From contig NZ_LFRI01000144.1 in assembly GCF_001447195.1 (NCBI RefSeq), positions 1 to 64,000 on the forward strand: a stretch of 64,000 nucleotides of DNA, in the 5' to 3' direction. Below are positions 1-8,711 of the stretch, in pieces. Below the pieces are notes generated by a model. That model did not search any database. It had not been told where the DNA came from and saw only the letters and a program-made list of their open reading frames with translations. The stretch comes from Aquabacterium parvum. GTDB lineage: Bacteria > Pseudomonadota > Gammaproteobacteria > Burkholderiales > Burkholderiaceae_C. A program made the position numbers and the translations under genes. Each line of letters starts with the position of its first letter. Within the stretch, counting starts at the first letter, position 1.

Positions 1-2
1 GG

Positions 3-1994
3 CAGCGTCAAATCCACCCCCGCCAAAGCGGCAAAATAACCCCGTTCCTCAACCCCCTCGGGAGCCCTGTTCAGCAGCCAGAAACTGGCTCCATTACGCC
101 GAACATCCTTGGCTCCATTACGGCGATCCGTGACACTTGGGGCTACACCAAAGACGACAAGGTCGCGTCGATCAAGGTGACGGGTGCCACTCAGTCAACC
201 CCTGACACCACATTCACTTGGGACAGCTACTACCCCCGTGTTCGGCAGATGGTCGACGCCATTGGCACGACCACCTACGACTACGTGCCCCCAGGTACCA
301 ACGGTGCGCTTCAGTTGAAGTGCGACAGCGGTGCATGGGCCAATAACGCCATCTGCCACACCTACGACGAACTGGGGCGCCTGTCATCGCGCAGCGTCCA
401 GTCGGCCGATGGCACGGACACCAGCACCTGGGCCTATGACGCCTTGGGGCGTGTTTTGCAGCAGTCGCTGGCCAAGCTGGGGGTGTTCAGCTACGAGTAC
501 CTGGGCGACACAGCTCAGGTCACGCGCCGCACGGCTCCTGGCGGCATCGTTTCCACGTTTGACTACGGCGACAACGAAGCCGACCGACGGCTCTCGAAGA
601 TCACGCATCCCGTCCCCACGGGCCTGACCTCCCCAATTATCGGTGGATCGCCCAGGCACGTGTTCTCGTATGAGAGCAACCCGTTGGGGCAAGTGACTCG
701 TTTGCTGTCCACCAGTAGCGGGTCACCTCAGAACAGTCGGGATCAGGTCTTCGGGTATGACTTGGCAGATCGGCTGATTTCCAAAGCCGAGTCCAGCTCG
801 GATCCAAGCACGCCTGGGGTGTCCATGACGCAGTACCAGCGCGATGCGGCTGACAACATCGTGAAGATCCCGGCTGCATCGACGCCAGGTTCGTTCTTCG
901 AGCCCTCCGCCACGTTCCAGGTCAATCAACTGAACCAGGCAACGAGCCAGGATGGCGGCAGCCGCACGCATGACCTGAACGGCAATGTGCTGATGGACCA
1001 GGCATCCACCTATACCTGGGATGGCCTGGATCGCCTGGTGCGCCGGGCCGCGCGCACCTCGCCCAGCGTGTCCACCTGGCGCTATGACGGCTGGAACCGC
1101 CGCGCCGAGCTGACAGAGAACGGCGTGACACGGCGCTACCGCTGGTGTGGTGACGAGATCTGCGCCGTGATGGACACCACCAACAAGGTGCGGGTGCTGC
1201 AGCACGGTGACCGGGGTGAAGTCAACGCTGGCCGCGCGCTGGTGTACGGTGAAGATCACTTGGGCAATGTGCGCCACGTTTACAGCGGCACGACGGGCAA
1301 GTGGTTGGCCGGCATCGACTATGACAGCCACGGCCGCGCGAAGGACATCAAGTGCGTGCTGGTTGCCGACTGCCAGTTGCCGACGAATGGCGGGTTGAGC
1401 AAGGGCTACGCCGGGCTGTATTGGCACGGGCTGTCAGGGCTGTACTTGGCAACGTATCGGGCCTACGATCCTCGGGCGATGCGGTGGTTGAGCAGGGATC
1501 CGATTGAGGAGGCGGGTGGGGATAACTTATACGCATATGTCGACGGCAATCCGATTAATTTGTCAGACTCCGCAGGTTTGGCGCGTGGTGATCAATCCTG
1601 GTGCAAAAGGCAAAAAGAACGAGTTGATAACATACAGAATAAAATTAATGAACGTGTTGGTGAGTTGAAGGAAAATCCGATGAATCTTCCAGAAGCCTGT
1701 CCTGGGGATGATTTGCTTCCTAGTCTGAGCAGAAGAGGGCATCGTAAGCTTATAAATGTCGACAAAGCGAATCTTGCGGCCCAAAAGGCTCTATACGATG
1801 CATACTGTAAAGGGCCGCCGGCACCTCCTGCTCCGGCCGCGCCGTATGGTTCTCCGGGAAGCGGGACCGCTACGGATTTGTCTAATGGTGAAGTGGCAGC
1901 GGCAGCGGCGGCGGCAGCGGCGGCTGGTGTTTCGATGTGCGTGCCCTGTAGCATCGGTGTTGCGATAGGCGGATTGGCTGCGCAAGGCCGCTAG
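3..1994 (+). CDS. Rhs repeat-associated core protein, 5' end outside window
   Basis: The reading frame is open to the left edge, so only the C-terminal part of an Rhs protein is present. A GTG at 177 is an internal codon, not a convincing start. YD-type repeats (for example TYTWDGLDRLVRR) run through the core, which ends with the conserved block RAMRWLSRDPIEEAGG followed by LYAYVDGNPINL and DSAGL, the equivalent of the DPxGL self-cleavage border. About 140 residues of variable tip follow. The tip has a Cys-containing, basic, helical start (WCKRQKERVDN), a Pro-rich linker, nine consecutive Ala and a hydrophobic end. Rhs proteins form a shell around a C-terminal toxin delivered mainly by type VI secretion. 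The toxin activity of this tip is not recognised. The tip DNA from about 1560 is AT-richer than the core, as expected for exchanged tips. Confidence 0.85.
   Translation, partial: QRQIHPRQSGKITPFLNPLGSPVQQPETGSITPNILGSITAIRDTWGYTKDDKVASIKVTGATQSTPDTTFTWDSYYPRVRQMVDAIGTTTYDYVPPGTNGALQLKCDSGAWANNAICHTYDELGRLSSRSVQSADGTDTSTWAYDALGRVLQQSLAKLGVFSYEYLGDTAQVTRRTAPGGIVSTFDYGDNEADRRLSKITHPVPTGLTSPIIGGSPRHVFSYESNPLGQVTRLLSTSSGSPQNSRDQVFGYDLADRLISKAESSSDPSTPGVSMTQYQRDAADNIVKIPAASTPGSFFEPSATFQVNQLNQATSQDGGSRTHDLNGNVLMDQASTYTWDGLDRLVRRAARTSPSVSTWRYDGWNRRAELTENGVTRRYRWCGDEICAVMDTTNKVRVLQHGDRGEVNAGRALVYGEDHLGNVRHVYSGTTGKWLAGIDYDSHGRAKDIKCVLVADCQLPTNGGLSKGYAGLYWHGLSGLYLATYRAYDPRAMRWLSRDPIEEAGGDNLYAYVDGNPINLSDSAGLARGDQSWCKRQKERVDNIQNKINERVGELKENPMNLPEACPGDDLLPSLSRRGHRKLINVDKANLAAQKALYDAYCKGPPAPPAPAAPYGSPGSGTATDLSNGEVAAAAAAAAAAGVSMCVPCSIGVAIGGLAAQGR
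86..122 (+). repeat. 13-bp direct repeat, 24-bp period, inside the rhs gene
   Basis: TGGCTCCATTACG occurs at 86-98 and again at 110-122. The 24-bp period keeps frame and gives Gly-Ser-Ile-Thr twice in the protein. It looks like a small in-frame tandem duplication at the edge of the Rhs core. Confidence 0.6.
1891..1925 (+). repeat. GCN (poly-alanine) microsatellite in the rhs tip
   Basis: A run of GCA/GCG codons gives nine Ala in a row near the C-terminus of the Rhs tip. Such a tract could change length by slippage. Its effect on the tip is unknown. Confidence 0.6.
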
Positions 1995-2021
1995 TCAGGG
2001 CCTTTTCGATGTGAGGTGGTT

Positions 2022-2588
2022 ATGAGTAAATTTGAAGGCCCCGTGTCCGGGATTTTTAATTCTCTGGACAGTGGAGGTGCAGATTTTGTCAGTGCGTGCA
2101 ATCAGTTGGATTCTGAAATATTTGATGAGGCCAAGTTCTCGCCAGATATTTTTTCTGGCTTGATTGACGTTCTTCAAGATACTCGGTTGCATGGGCTGAA
2201 TGATTCTGTTTTTTTGCTGAAAATATTTGAATATAATGTCGATTTGTTGGATGAGGGTCAGTGCGGGTGTTTTGTGAGTATTTTAAAATCAACGTTCGGG
2301 CTTTTTTCTGATGAGGCGGCCTCAATTTTGAGTGTGGAGCTTCTTGTCGAGATTGGTGATGGTTCGGTAGTCTTTGATTTTTTCAAGACATTTGCGAGCA
2401 AATCAACGGCCAGCAAGGTTCAGTGTTTGGCGGTACATGGATTCAGTTGGCTTGTCAAAAAGACCGACAACAACCATTTGAGGGGATTGTGTTTGGCTGA
2501 ACTCAGCAAAGTCGCGGATTTTAAAAATGGCGCGGCTAGTGCTGAGGCAGAAATAGAACTGCGTCGGCGTGCAGCGCATCCGCGCTGA
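2022..2588 (+). CDS. Probable immunity protein to the Rhs tip (hypothetical)
   Basis: No family is recognised. The 188-residue product is acidic, mostly helical in appearance, has no signal peptide or membrane segment, and starts 27 bp after the rhs stop codon. The ATG at 2022 is chosen over the in-frame GTG at 2016 because GAGG at 2013-2016 sits at good Shine-Dalgarno distance from it. The gene uses many T- and A-ending codons (TTT, GAT, AAA, ATT) and is clearly AT-richer than everything downstream. Position, size and composition fit the cognate immunity gene that usually follows an Rhs toxin tip. A neutralising role is inferred from context only. Confidence 0.6.
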   Translation: MSKFEGPVSGIFNSLDSGGADFVSACNQLDSEIFDEAKFSPDIFSGLIDVLQDTRLHGLNDSVFLLKIFEYNVDLLDEGQCGCFVSILKSTFGLFSDEAASILSVELLVEIGDGSVVFDFFKTFASKSTASKVQCLAVHGFSWLVKKTDNNHLRGLCLAELSKVADFKNGAASAEAEIELRRRAAHPR

Positions 2589-2693
2589 GATTTTGTGTGA
2601 ACTTGAAAACCGGGGCGGAGCCCTGTGTGGGCGGCTTTGTCTCATATCTCAATGCTTGAGCACCCATCCTTAAAAAAACGATCGGGAGCTGCG

Positions 2694-2711
2694 TTGTCAC
2701 AAAGCTGTCAG
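2694..2711 (+). promoter_or_regulatory. Candidate PhoB box upstream of gspG
   Basis: TTGTCAC-AAAG-CTGTCAG is two 7-bp direct repeats separated by an A-rich 4-bp spacer, the architecture of the PhoB box (consensus CTGTCAT, spacer, CTGTCAY). About 13-14 of 18 positions agree. TAGGAT at 2723-2728, 11 bp after the box, could be the -10, as in Pho promoters where the box replaces the -35. It lies 80 bp before the gspG start. Confidence 0.65.
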
Positions 2712-2791
2712 GGATGGGCCAATAGGATCACGCCTGTCGCGTTGACCGGGCCCACTCCAGGCCTCGGGCCAGCGCAGGAAGGATTGTCCCG

Positions 2792-3316
2792 ATGATCACG
2801 CGTCAAGCGCCCCGCTGTGGGGTGCAGGCTGAACTCGTCCCTGTTGTTTCGGTTGCCGGTCGGTCGGTGACGGGTTCGGTTGCACGCGTGGCTCATGCGA
2901 GGGGGCATGCGAGTCGTCACTTGGGTTTCACGCTGCTCGAGCTGCTGGTGGTGCTGGTCATCATTGGCCTGCTGGCAGGTTATGTGGGGCCGCAGTTCTT
3001 CAAGCAGATCGGCAAGTCCGAGAGCAAGACGGCCACGGCGCAGGTCGATGCCTTGAGCAAGGCCCTGGACCAGTACCGCCTGGACACCGGCCGCTACCCG
3101 AGCACCGAACAAGGTCTGGGCGCGCTGTGGGTGCAGCCCGCTGGCGAGACGCGCTGGTGGGGGCCCTATTTGCGCAAGGCGCCGCCCAAGGACCCGTGGG
3201 GCCGCGACTACGGCTACCGCGCACCCGGCGAGCATGGCGAGTACGACCTGTTCACGCTGGGCAAGGATGGCCGCGAAGGCGGTGGTGGCGAAGACCAGGA
3301 CATCACCAGTTGGTGA
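2792..3316 (+). CDS. gspG: Type II secretion major pseudopilin GspG
   Basis: Builds the periplasmic pseudopilus of a T2SS. The prepilin peptidase site is Gly45/Phe46, followed by TLLELLVVLVIIGLL with Glu at mature position 5. The body carries the GspG signature (ALDQYRLDTGRYPSTEQGL, then WGPYL and DPWGRDY) and ends in the acidic DQDITSW calcium-binding tail. An AGGAAGG ribosome binding site at 2776-2782 supports the ATG at 2792, which gives an unusually long 45-residue leader. A GTG at 2888 would give a 13-residue leader but has no ribosome binding site. It is the first gene of the T2SS operon, under the candidate Pho box. Confidence 0.93.
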   Translation: MITRQAPRCGVQAELVPVVSVAGRSVTGSVARVAHARGHASRHLGFTLLELLVVLVIIGLLAGYVGPQFFKQIGKSESKTATAQVDALSKALDQYRLDTGRYPSTEQGLGALWVQPAGETRWWGPYLRKAPPKDPWGRDYGYRAPGEHGEYDLFTLGKDGREGGGGEDQDITSW

Positions 3317-3330
3317 GTGCAGGCCTGCCG

Positions 3331-4440
3331 ATGAACCGCCCCACCCAAACTGCGCACGCTCAGCGTGGCGCGACGAAGCAGCCCTGGTGGCAGCAGCCAT
3401 TGGCCGGGCGCCAGGTGGCCTTCCCGCGCCGCCTGTTCTGCCAGGAGCTGGCCGTGCTGCTGGACGCCGGCATCCCGCTGTTCGAGGCCATCGCCACGTT
3501 GCGCGAGAAGGAGTCGTCGCCCGATGTGGCGCGGGTGCTGTCGCGGCTGAACATGGCGCTGTCCGAAGGGCGCCCTTTGGCGCAGGCCATGCGTGAGCAG
3601 CCCGAGGCCTTCAGCACGCTGTTGATCGCTTCCATCGAAGCCAGCCAGCGCACCGGCCAGACGCCGCAGGCGCTGCGCCAGCACGCCGCTTACCTGGCCT
3701 GGGTGACGGGTTTGCGCGACAAGCTGGTGGGCGCGGCCATCTACCCGCTCATCCTGATCTCGGCCAGCCTGTTGGTGATGGCCTTCCTGACCGTGTTCGT
3801 GGTGCCGCGCTTTGCCGAAATCTACGAGGGCATGGGTGGCGAGCTGCCGGTGCTGTCGGGCTTGCTGCTCAAGCTGGGCACGGCGGTGGGGGCGCACCCT
3901 TGGTGGTTCGTCATGGGGCTGGTGGGCTTGGTGGTGATGGCGCTGGCGGCCTGGCGTTCGCCTTCGGTGCGCGCTGCAGCGGCCGATCGGCTCTGGCGCA
4001 CGCCGGTGATCGGGCCGCGCTTGCGTTTGATCGAGCTGGCCTCGCTGTACCGCACGCTGGGTTTGCTGCTGCAGGCCGGGGTGGCCGTGGTGCCGGCGCT
4101 GGAGGCCACGCTGGAGCTGGTGGGCCCGTCGCTGCGGCCCTCGTTGGTGAGCGCGCGGCGCAAGGTGCAGGAGGGCACGCGCCTGTCGGATGCGCTGCAA
4201 GCCAACGGCCTGTGCACGCCGGTGTCGTTGCGCATGATCCGCGTGGGCGAGCAGACCGGCGAACTCGGCCCGATGCTCGAGCGAGCCGCCACTTTCTACG
4301 ACGAAGAGCTGGCGCGCTTCACCGAGTGGGTGGGCAAGGTCATCAGCCCGGCGCTGATGTTGATCATGGGTGTGCTGATCGGCAGCATCGTGGTGCTGAT
4401 GTACCTGCCCATCTTCCAGGTGGCGGAGCAGATCCAGTGA
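3331..4440 (+). CDS. gspF: Type II secretion inner-membrane platform protein GspF
   Basis: Polytopic platform protein that couples the GspE ATPase to pseudopilus assembly. It has 369 residues from the ATG at 3331. Two T2SSF domains are visible: the first has FCQELAVLLDAGIPL and ends in the membrane segment near residues 132-160, the second has LYRTLGLLLQAGVAVVPAL with RVGEQTGELGPML and a terminal membrane segment near 337-362. A further hydrophobic segment lies at about 190-208. It starts 14 bp after gspG, and the gspE start codon overlaps its stop. Confidence 0.92.
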   Translation: MNRPTQTAHAQRGATKQPWWQQPLAGRQVAFPRRLFCQELAVLLDAGIPLFEAIATLREKESSPDVARVLSRLNMALSEGRPLAQAMREQPEAFSTLLIASIEASQRTGQTPQALRQHAAYLAWVTGLRDKLVGAAIYPLILISASLLVMAFLTVFVVPRFAEIYEGMGGELPVLSGLLLKLGTAVGAHPWWFVMGLVGLVVMALAAWRSPSVRAAAADRLWRTPVIGPRLRLIELASLYRTLGLLLQAGVAVVPALEATLELVGPSLRPSLVSARRKVQEGTRLSDALQANGLCTPVSLRMIRVGEQTGELGPMLERAATFYDEELARFTEWVGKVISPALMLIMGVLIGSIVVLMYLPIFQVAEQIQ

Positions 4441-6074
4441 ACGCCCAACTCCAGCCTGCGCAAGGCGCATCGACGGATTTGCCACCGCCCGCCCATGCAG
4501 CGGCGGGGCCTGTCGACCAGGTGATGGCCGAGGTGGCCGCCGACACCATGTTGGCCTGGCAACCCGATTGGCGGGCCTGGCCGCTCAACCGAGCCTTGCG
4601 CCTGAAGGCGGTGGTGGTGCGGGACGAGGCGGGGGGGGCATGGGCCCTGGCGCGCGATGCCTCGAACGCGTTGTTGCGCGAAGCAGTGAGCCGCGCCGTG
4701 GCCGCACCGCTGCGCTGGCGCGAGGTCGACGAGGATGCGCTCGGCCTGTGGCTGGCGCGTGGAGAGCAGGCCTTCGAGGCCCGGGGCACCTTGTTGCCCA
4801 TCGCTTCCGCAGCGGACGCCGCGTCAGGTCAGGCGGGCCAGGCCCTGTCGGTGGACACCATTTCGCGCGAGAGCAGCCCCGTGGTGCGCCTGCTGGACGC
4901 CACCTTGTTCGACGCGCTCAAGGCCCAGGCCAGCGACCTGCACCTCGAATCCACCGCGCAGGGCATGGTCATCCGCCACCGCCTGGACGGCGTGATGGTG
5001 CACGTGGGCGACATCGGCTCGCGCGAAGTGGCCGAGCAACTGGTCTCGCGCCTGAAGGTGATGGCCGAGCTCGACATCGGGGAGCGCCGCCTGCCGCAGG
5101 ACGGGCGCTTCAAGCTGCGCGTGCAGCAGTCTGCCAATGCCGGGGCAGACGGCGTGCGCGAGGTGGACTTTCGCGTCTCCATCATGCCCAGCAGCTTTGG
5201 CGAAGACGCGGTGCTGCGCATCCTCGACCGCTCGCGCCTGGCGGCCGAGCAGCAGGCGCTCAGCCTAGAAGGCCTGGGCTTTGAAGCCGATGACGCGGCC
5301 GTGGTGCGCCGCCTGGCGCGCAAGCCTTACGGACTGTTGTTGGTGACCGGTCCCACGGGCAGCGGCAAGACGACCACGTTGTATGCCGTGGTGCAGGAGA
5401 TCAACGATGGCGCCGACAAGATCATCACCATCGAAGACCCGGTGGAGTACCAACTCGGCGGCGTGGTGCAGATCCCCGTCAACGAGAAAAAGGGCCTGAC
5501 CTTCGCGCGCGGCCTGCGCAGCATCCTGCGCCACGACCCCGACCGCGTGATGGTGGGTGAGATCCGCGACGCCGAAACCGCGCAGATCGCCTCGCAGGCC
5601 GCGCTCACTGGTCACCTGGTGCTGTCCACGATCCACGCCAACAACGTCTTCGACGTGGTGGGCCGCTTCATGCACATGGGGGTCGACCTGTACAACATGG
5701 TCTCGGCGCTCAACGGCGTGGTGGCGCAGCGCCTGATGCGCAAGCTGTGCACGCACTGCGCCCAGCCGTGGCAGCCCTCGGCGAGCGATCTGCGTGCCGC
5801 GCAACTGCCGCTGGACGCCAACGGCCGCTTCATGCGCGCGGTGGGCTGCACGCATTGCCGTGGCACCGGCTACCGAGGCCGCCAGGCGATCGCCGAGATC
5901 TTGCTGATGGACGACACCTTGCGCGATCTCATCGTGGCGCGCGCACCGCTGACGCAGGTCAAGGCGCACGCGCGCGCCAGTGGCACGCGGCTGCTGCGCG
6001 AAGCGGCGCTGGCGGCCGTGCTGCGTGGCGAGTCCACCATCGACGAACTCAACCGCGTGACGCTGGTCGAATGA
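4437..6074 (+). CDS. gspE: Type II secretion ATPase GspE
   Basis: Cytoplasmic hexameric ATPase that powers pseudopilus extension. The GTG at 4437 overlaps the gspF stop (GTGA) and gives 545 residues. The Walker A motif GPTGSGKTTT begins at residue 305. Asp box (TIEDPVEYQ), Walker B (VMVGEIRDAETA) and His box (GHLVLSTIHANN) follow in order. A tetracysteine zinc site is present (C438/C441 and C471/C474), typical of GspE/PilB rather than retraction ATPases. The N-terminal approximately 130 residues are a divergent N1E-like region. The gene overlaps the next one by 4 bp. Confidence 0.93.
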   Translation: MNAQLQPAQGASTDLPPPAHAAAGPVDQVMAEVAADTMLAWQPDWRAWPLNRALRLKAVVVRDEAGGAWALARDASNALLREAVSRAVAAPLRWREVDEDALGLWLARGEQAFEARGTLLPIASAADAASGQAGQALSVDTISRESSPVVRLLDATLFDALKAQASDLHLESTAQGMVIRHRLDGVMVHVGDIGSREVAEQLVSRLKVMAELDIGERRLPQDGRFKLRVQQSANAGADGVREVDFRVSIMPSSFGEDAVLRILDRSRLAAEQQALSLEGLGFEADDAAVVRRLARKPYGLLLVTGPTGSGKTTTLYAVVQEINDGADKIITIEDPVEYQLGGVVQIPVNEKKGLTFARGLRSILRHDPDRVMVGEIRDAETAQIASQAALTGHLVLSTIHANNVFDVVGRFMHMGVDLYNMVSALNGVVAQRLMRKLCTHCAQPWQPSASDLRAAQLPLDANGRFMRAVGCTHCRGTGYRGRQAIAEILLMDDTLRDLIVARAPLTQVKAHARASGTRLLREAALAAVLRGESTIDELNRVTLVE

Positions 6075-7483
6075 ACGCGCCCACCCACATCCCTGCAACG
6101 GCCGAGGTGGACACCTTCTCGTCGGCGCGTTCGGGCGTGTCCCGGTTGCTGCGGCGCTGGCGCCATCGCATGGCCAGTTGGCGCAGTCCGCTGGCCTTGA
6201 TGTTGCCGGCCGATGTGCAAGCAAGCGGTGGGGCCCATGCGATCACCGAGCTCACCCAGGCCTTTGATGAATGGGCTGCGGCCCATGAAGGCGCGGCCGT
6301 TGAGCTGTCGCTGTCGTCGCATGTGCTGCTGATGCGGGCCGATGGCGACCTGACCGATGCGCAGGCCTTGCGCGAGCGGGCAACCGAGCGTTGGGCGCAC
6401 TACCTTGATTTGCCCGCAGGGGGCTTTGACACCGACTGGCTGGTGCAGACCTCGCTGGATCAGGTTCAGGCACCCGTGGCCGTGGCATGCGCTGTGCCGA
6501 GTGCGCTCGCCCAGGGTCTGCAAGCGGTGGCGCGTCGACATGGCCTGGCCTTGCGCGCCCTGCAGCCCTGGTGGGCCGGGTCCTTGGCCAGCGCCTGGCG
6601 GGATCTGCCGCCACCCACCGATGGGCAGGCAACGCGCCTTTGGGTCTGGCGCGAAGGGGCCTGGCAGACCCAAGCCCGGGTGAGCGCCGAGTCGGGGCGA
6701 TGGGTGTTGCGTTCCTTGGCCTTCGTGGCGGCTGACCCGCTGGATCGCACCGAGGCGGCAGACCTCGTGTTCGATGCATCGGACATCGCTCATGTGGGCG
6801 GTGCAACTGAAGCGGCCGATGCGGCTCAAGCGCTCAGCCAGCAGCCGTTTGCAGCTCGGGCCGGCTGGCGCGGCCGGGCTGATCAGGTGGACTGGGCCGA
6901 GTCGCTGAATTTCAGCGGCCCGCGCGTGCGCACGTCCTTTTGGTCCTGGGCTTTGCTGGCCCTGGGGGCCATCGCGGTGGTGCACGCCATGGACTTGTCC
7001 TCGCAGCTGGTGGACAGCGAACAAGCCACCCAAGCCGAGCTGAGCAGGCTGCAGGCGCACGCCCGGGCCAAGCCAAGCGCCGCGGCCGTGTCGTCGGCGG
7101 ATCAGGCGGTGAAGGTGTCATCCCAGGCGCAGGCGCCGGTGCTGCAGCCTGATGGCTGGCGTTCGGCGGCGCAACTCGCGGCCTGGTTGGGGCACCCCTG
7201 GGCTGCTGCGCTGGATCACGCCGACGCCACGGCGCACCAGCGCGGCATCTCGCTGACGGGTTTTCAAGTGGATTTGAGCGCATGGGGTGCCCGCGCAGGG
7301 CAGCCGCTGGCCTGGCGCCTGCAGGCGGCCGTGCCCGATGACGCCACGGCGCTGCAATGGGTTCAAGAGCTGGGCCCGCAAGCCGAGTTGCAAAGGCGCG
7401 ATGCGCTGCCTCAGCCGGTGCCCAGCGAACGCGGGACGCTGTCCTGGCGCATCGACGTGAGCTCGGGCGGAGGGCAGCCATGA
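6071..7483 (+). CDS. GspL/PilN-like assembly-platform protein
   Basis: A 470-residue protein starting in an ATGA overlap with gspE. Residues 1 to about 285 appear soluble and cytoplasmic, one membrane segment lies near 290-308 (SWALLALGAIAVVHAM), and the rest is periplasmic. That is the bitopic topology of GspL, or of fused PilM/PilN-like proteins, which connect the ATPase to the periplasmic components. Primary-sequence similarity to classical GspL is weak by eye, so the assignment rests on topology, length and gene order (between the ATPase and a PilO-like gene). Composition is less codon-biased than gspE. Confidence 0.65.
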   Translation: MNAPTHIPATAEVDTFSSARSGVSRLLRRWRHRMASWRSPLALMLPADVQASGGAHAITELTQAFDEWAAAHEGAAVELSLSSHVLLMRADGDLTDAQALRERATERWAHYLDLPAGGFDTDWLVQTSLDQVQAPVAVACAVPSALAQGLQAVARRHGLALRALQPWWAGSLASAWRDLPPPTDGQATRLWVWREGAWQTQARVSAESGRWVLRSLAFVAADPLDRTEAADLVFDASDIAHVGGATEAADAAQALSQQPFAARAGWRGRADQVDWAESLNFSGPRVRTSFWSWALLALGAIAVVHAMDLSSQLVDSEQATQAELSRLQAHARAKPSAAAVSSADQAVKVSSQAQAPVLQPDGWRSAAQLAAWLGHPWAAALDHADATAHQRGISLTGFQVDLSAWGARAGQPLAWRLQAAVPDDATALQWVQELGPQAELQRRDALPQPVPSERGTLSWRIDVSSGGGQP

Positions 7484-8157
7484 GCGCTTCCACACACGCG
7501 TCGCCGATGTCGCCATCGCCAACCGATGCTGCGGCGGCTCGGGCTCGGGCGGTGCAAGCGCCCCGCTGGTTGCGCCAGTTGGGCTGGCCCGGCCTGATGG
7601 GCGCCGCGCTGCTCTTGGCCTGCGCCTGGTTCACGCAACTGGAGCTGCCCAGGCGCCACGAGGCGCTGGCGCAGGCCGAGTCCGATGTGCGGCGCCTGCG
7701 GCACGGGCTCATCGCTCGGGCCACGCCAGGCAGCGCGGTCGCCTCAGAGGCCGATCGGCGTAATGAGCCGCCTAAGGCCTGGGCCAGCCTGTGGTCGAGC
7801 CTGCCCGATGAAGGCCAGCGCATGGCTCGGCAGGCGCGCGTGCTGGACTCGGCCGCGCAAGTGGGTGTGCCCTTGCAGTCAGTGCAGTGGCAAGGCGAAG
7901 CCGTGAAGTGGCTGGCACCAGCTGGTGCTGACACCGCGACCAGCGGCTTGTGGCGCCAGCGCATGACCATGCCGGTGCAGGTGCCATACCCCGCCTTGCG
8001 CACCTGGCTCGATCGCCTGCAGCGCGAGACCGGGCTGACCGTGGACGCCATCGACATCCAGCGCAGCGACGTGCAGTCCGACCAGGTGCGTGCGCAGGTG
8101 AGCCTGTCGCTGTGGTGGCGGCAGTCGGCGTCATCGCTGAGGGGAAAGGCGCCATGA
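7480..8157 (+). CDS. GspM/PilO-like assembly-platform protein
   Basis: A 225-residue bitopic protein: short cytoplasmic N-terminus, one membrane segment near residues 38-55 (GLMGAALLLACAW), then a periplasmic helix and a small alpha/beta domain with VPYPALRTWLDRLQRETGL, the motif style of GspM/PilO (T2SSM-type) proteins. It overlaps the upstream and downstream genes by 4 bp each. In the family it dimerises with the GspL/PilN protein. Confidence 0.7.
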   Translation: MSASTHASPMSPSPTDAAAARARAVQAPRWLRQLGWPGLMGAALLLACAWFTQLELPRRHEALAQAESDVRRLRHGLIARATPGSAVASEADRRNEPPKAWASLWSSLPDEGQRMARQARVLDSAAQVGVPLQSVQWQGEAVKWLAPAGADTATSGLWRQRMTMPVQVPYPALRTWLDRLQRETGLTVDAIDIQRSDVQSDQVRAQVSLSLWWRQSASSLRGKAP

Positions 8158-8711
8158 GGCCCCCCTTGCTGATCGCCCTGGCGGTGGCGCTGGCTGCGAC
8201 CTTGTGGTTGCAGCAGGGCGAAGAAGACACCGGTGACATCCAGGTGGCCGAGCGGCCGCGAGCAGGGGCTCGGCCTGAAGTTCGGCCCGAAGTCCGTGAC
8301 ACCGAACCCGCAGCCACGCAAGCCTGGTTGGTCGATCGCGTGCAGGCCCTTCAGGCGCAGCGCGTGCAGGTCGATGCTTTGCCGCCGCCGAGAGCCATGA
8401 GCGCGACCACCCCATCGGCCTGGGCTGCGGCCGTGCCGCCTGCGCCGCCGGCACCCAGGCAGGCGCGAGCCGTGGACGCCGCCCCCGTGGCACCGCCCTT
8501 TCCGCACCAGTGGGTGGGCCGCTTCGATGACGACGCCATGGATGGCAAGAAGGCCCTGCGCCGTGCCGTCATCAGTGGCCCGGTTTCCACCTGGGTGGCC
8601 CGCGAGGGCGATGTCATCGAAGGGCAGTGGCGCGTTGACCAGATCCAGGAGCGGCTCATGCGGCTGACTTACCTGCCGCTTCAGCAGAGCCAGACGGTGG
8701 CCATGAAATGA
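8154..8711 (+). CDS. PilP/GspC-like periplasmic connector protein
   Basis: A 185-residue protein with an N-terminal membrane anchor (residues 4-20), a long Pro/Ala-rich linker and a C-terminal beta domain that ends with REGDVIEGQWRVDQI and LTYLPLQQSQTV. That ending resembles the small beta domain of PilP/GspC homology-region proteins, which bridge the inner-membrane platform and the secretin. It lies immediately before the secretin gene and overlaps it by 4 bp. No PDZ domain is present, so it is not a full GspC. Confidence 0.65.
   Translation: MRPPLLIALAVALAATLWLQQGEEDTGDIQVAERPRAGARPEVRPEVRDTEPAATQAWLVDRVQALQAQRVQVDALPPPRAMSATTPSAWAAAVPPAPPAPRQARAVDAAPVAPPFPHQWVGRFDDDAMDGKKALRRAVISGPVSTWVAREGDVIEGQWRVDQIQERLMRLTYLPLQQSQTVAMK

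Noticed and set aside
2597-2640. Terminator after the immunity candidate
   Set aside because: The GGAGCCC and GGGCGGCTT segments pair only imperfectly and no U-tract follows, so it is too weak to list.
3900-4436. N-terminal extension of GspE into gspF
   Set aside because: The extra 179 residues are a frame-shifted shadow of gspF. The GTG at 4437 in the GTGA overlap gives a normal GspE.
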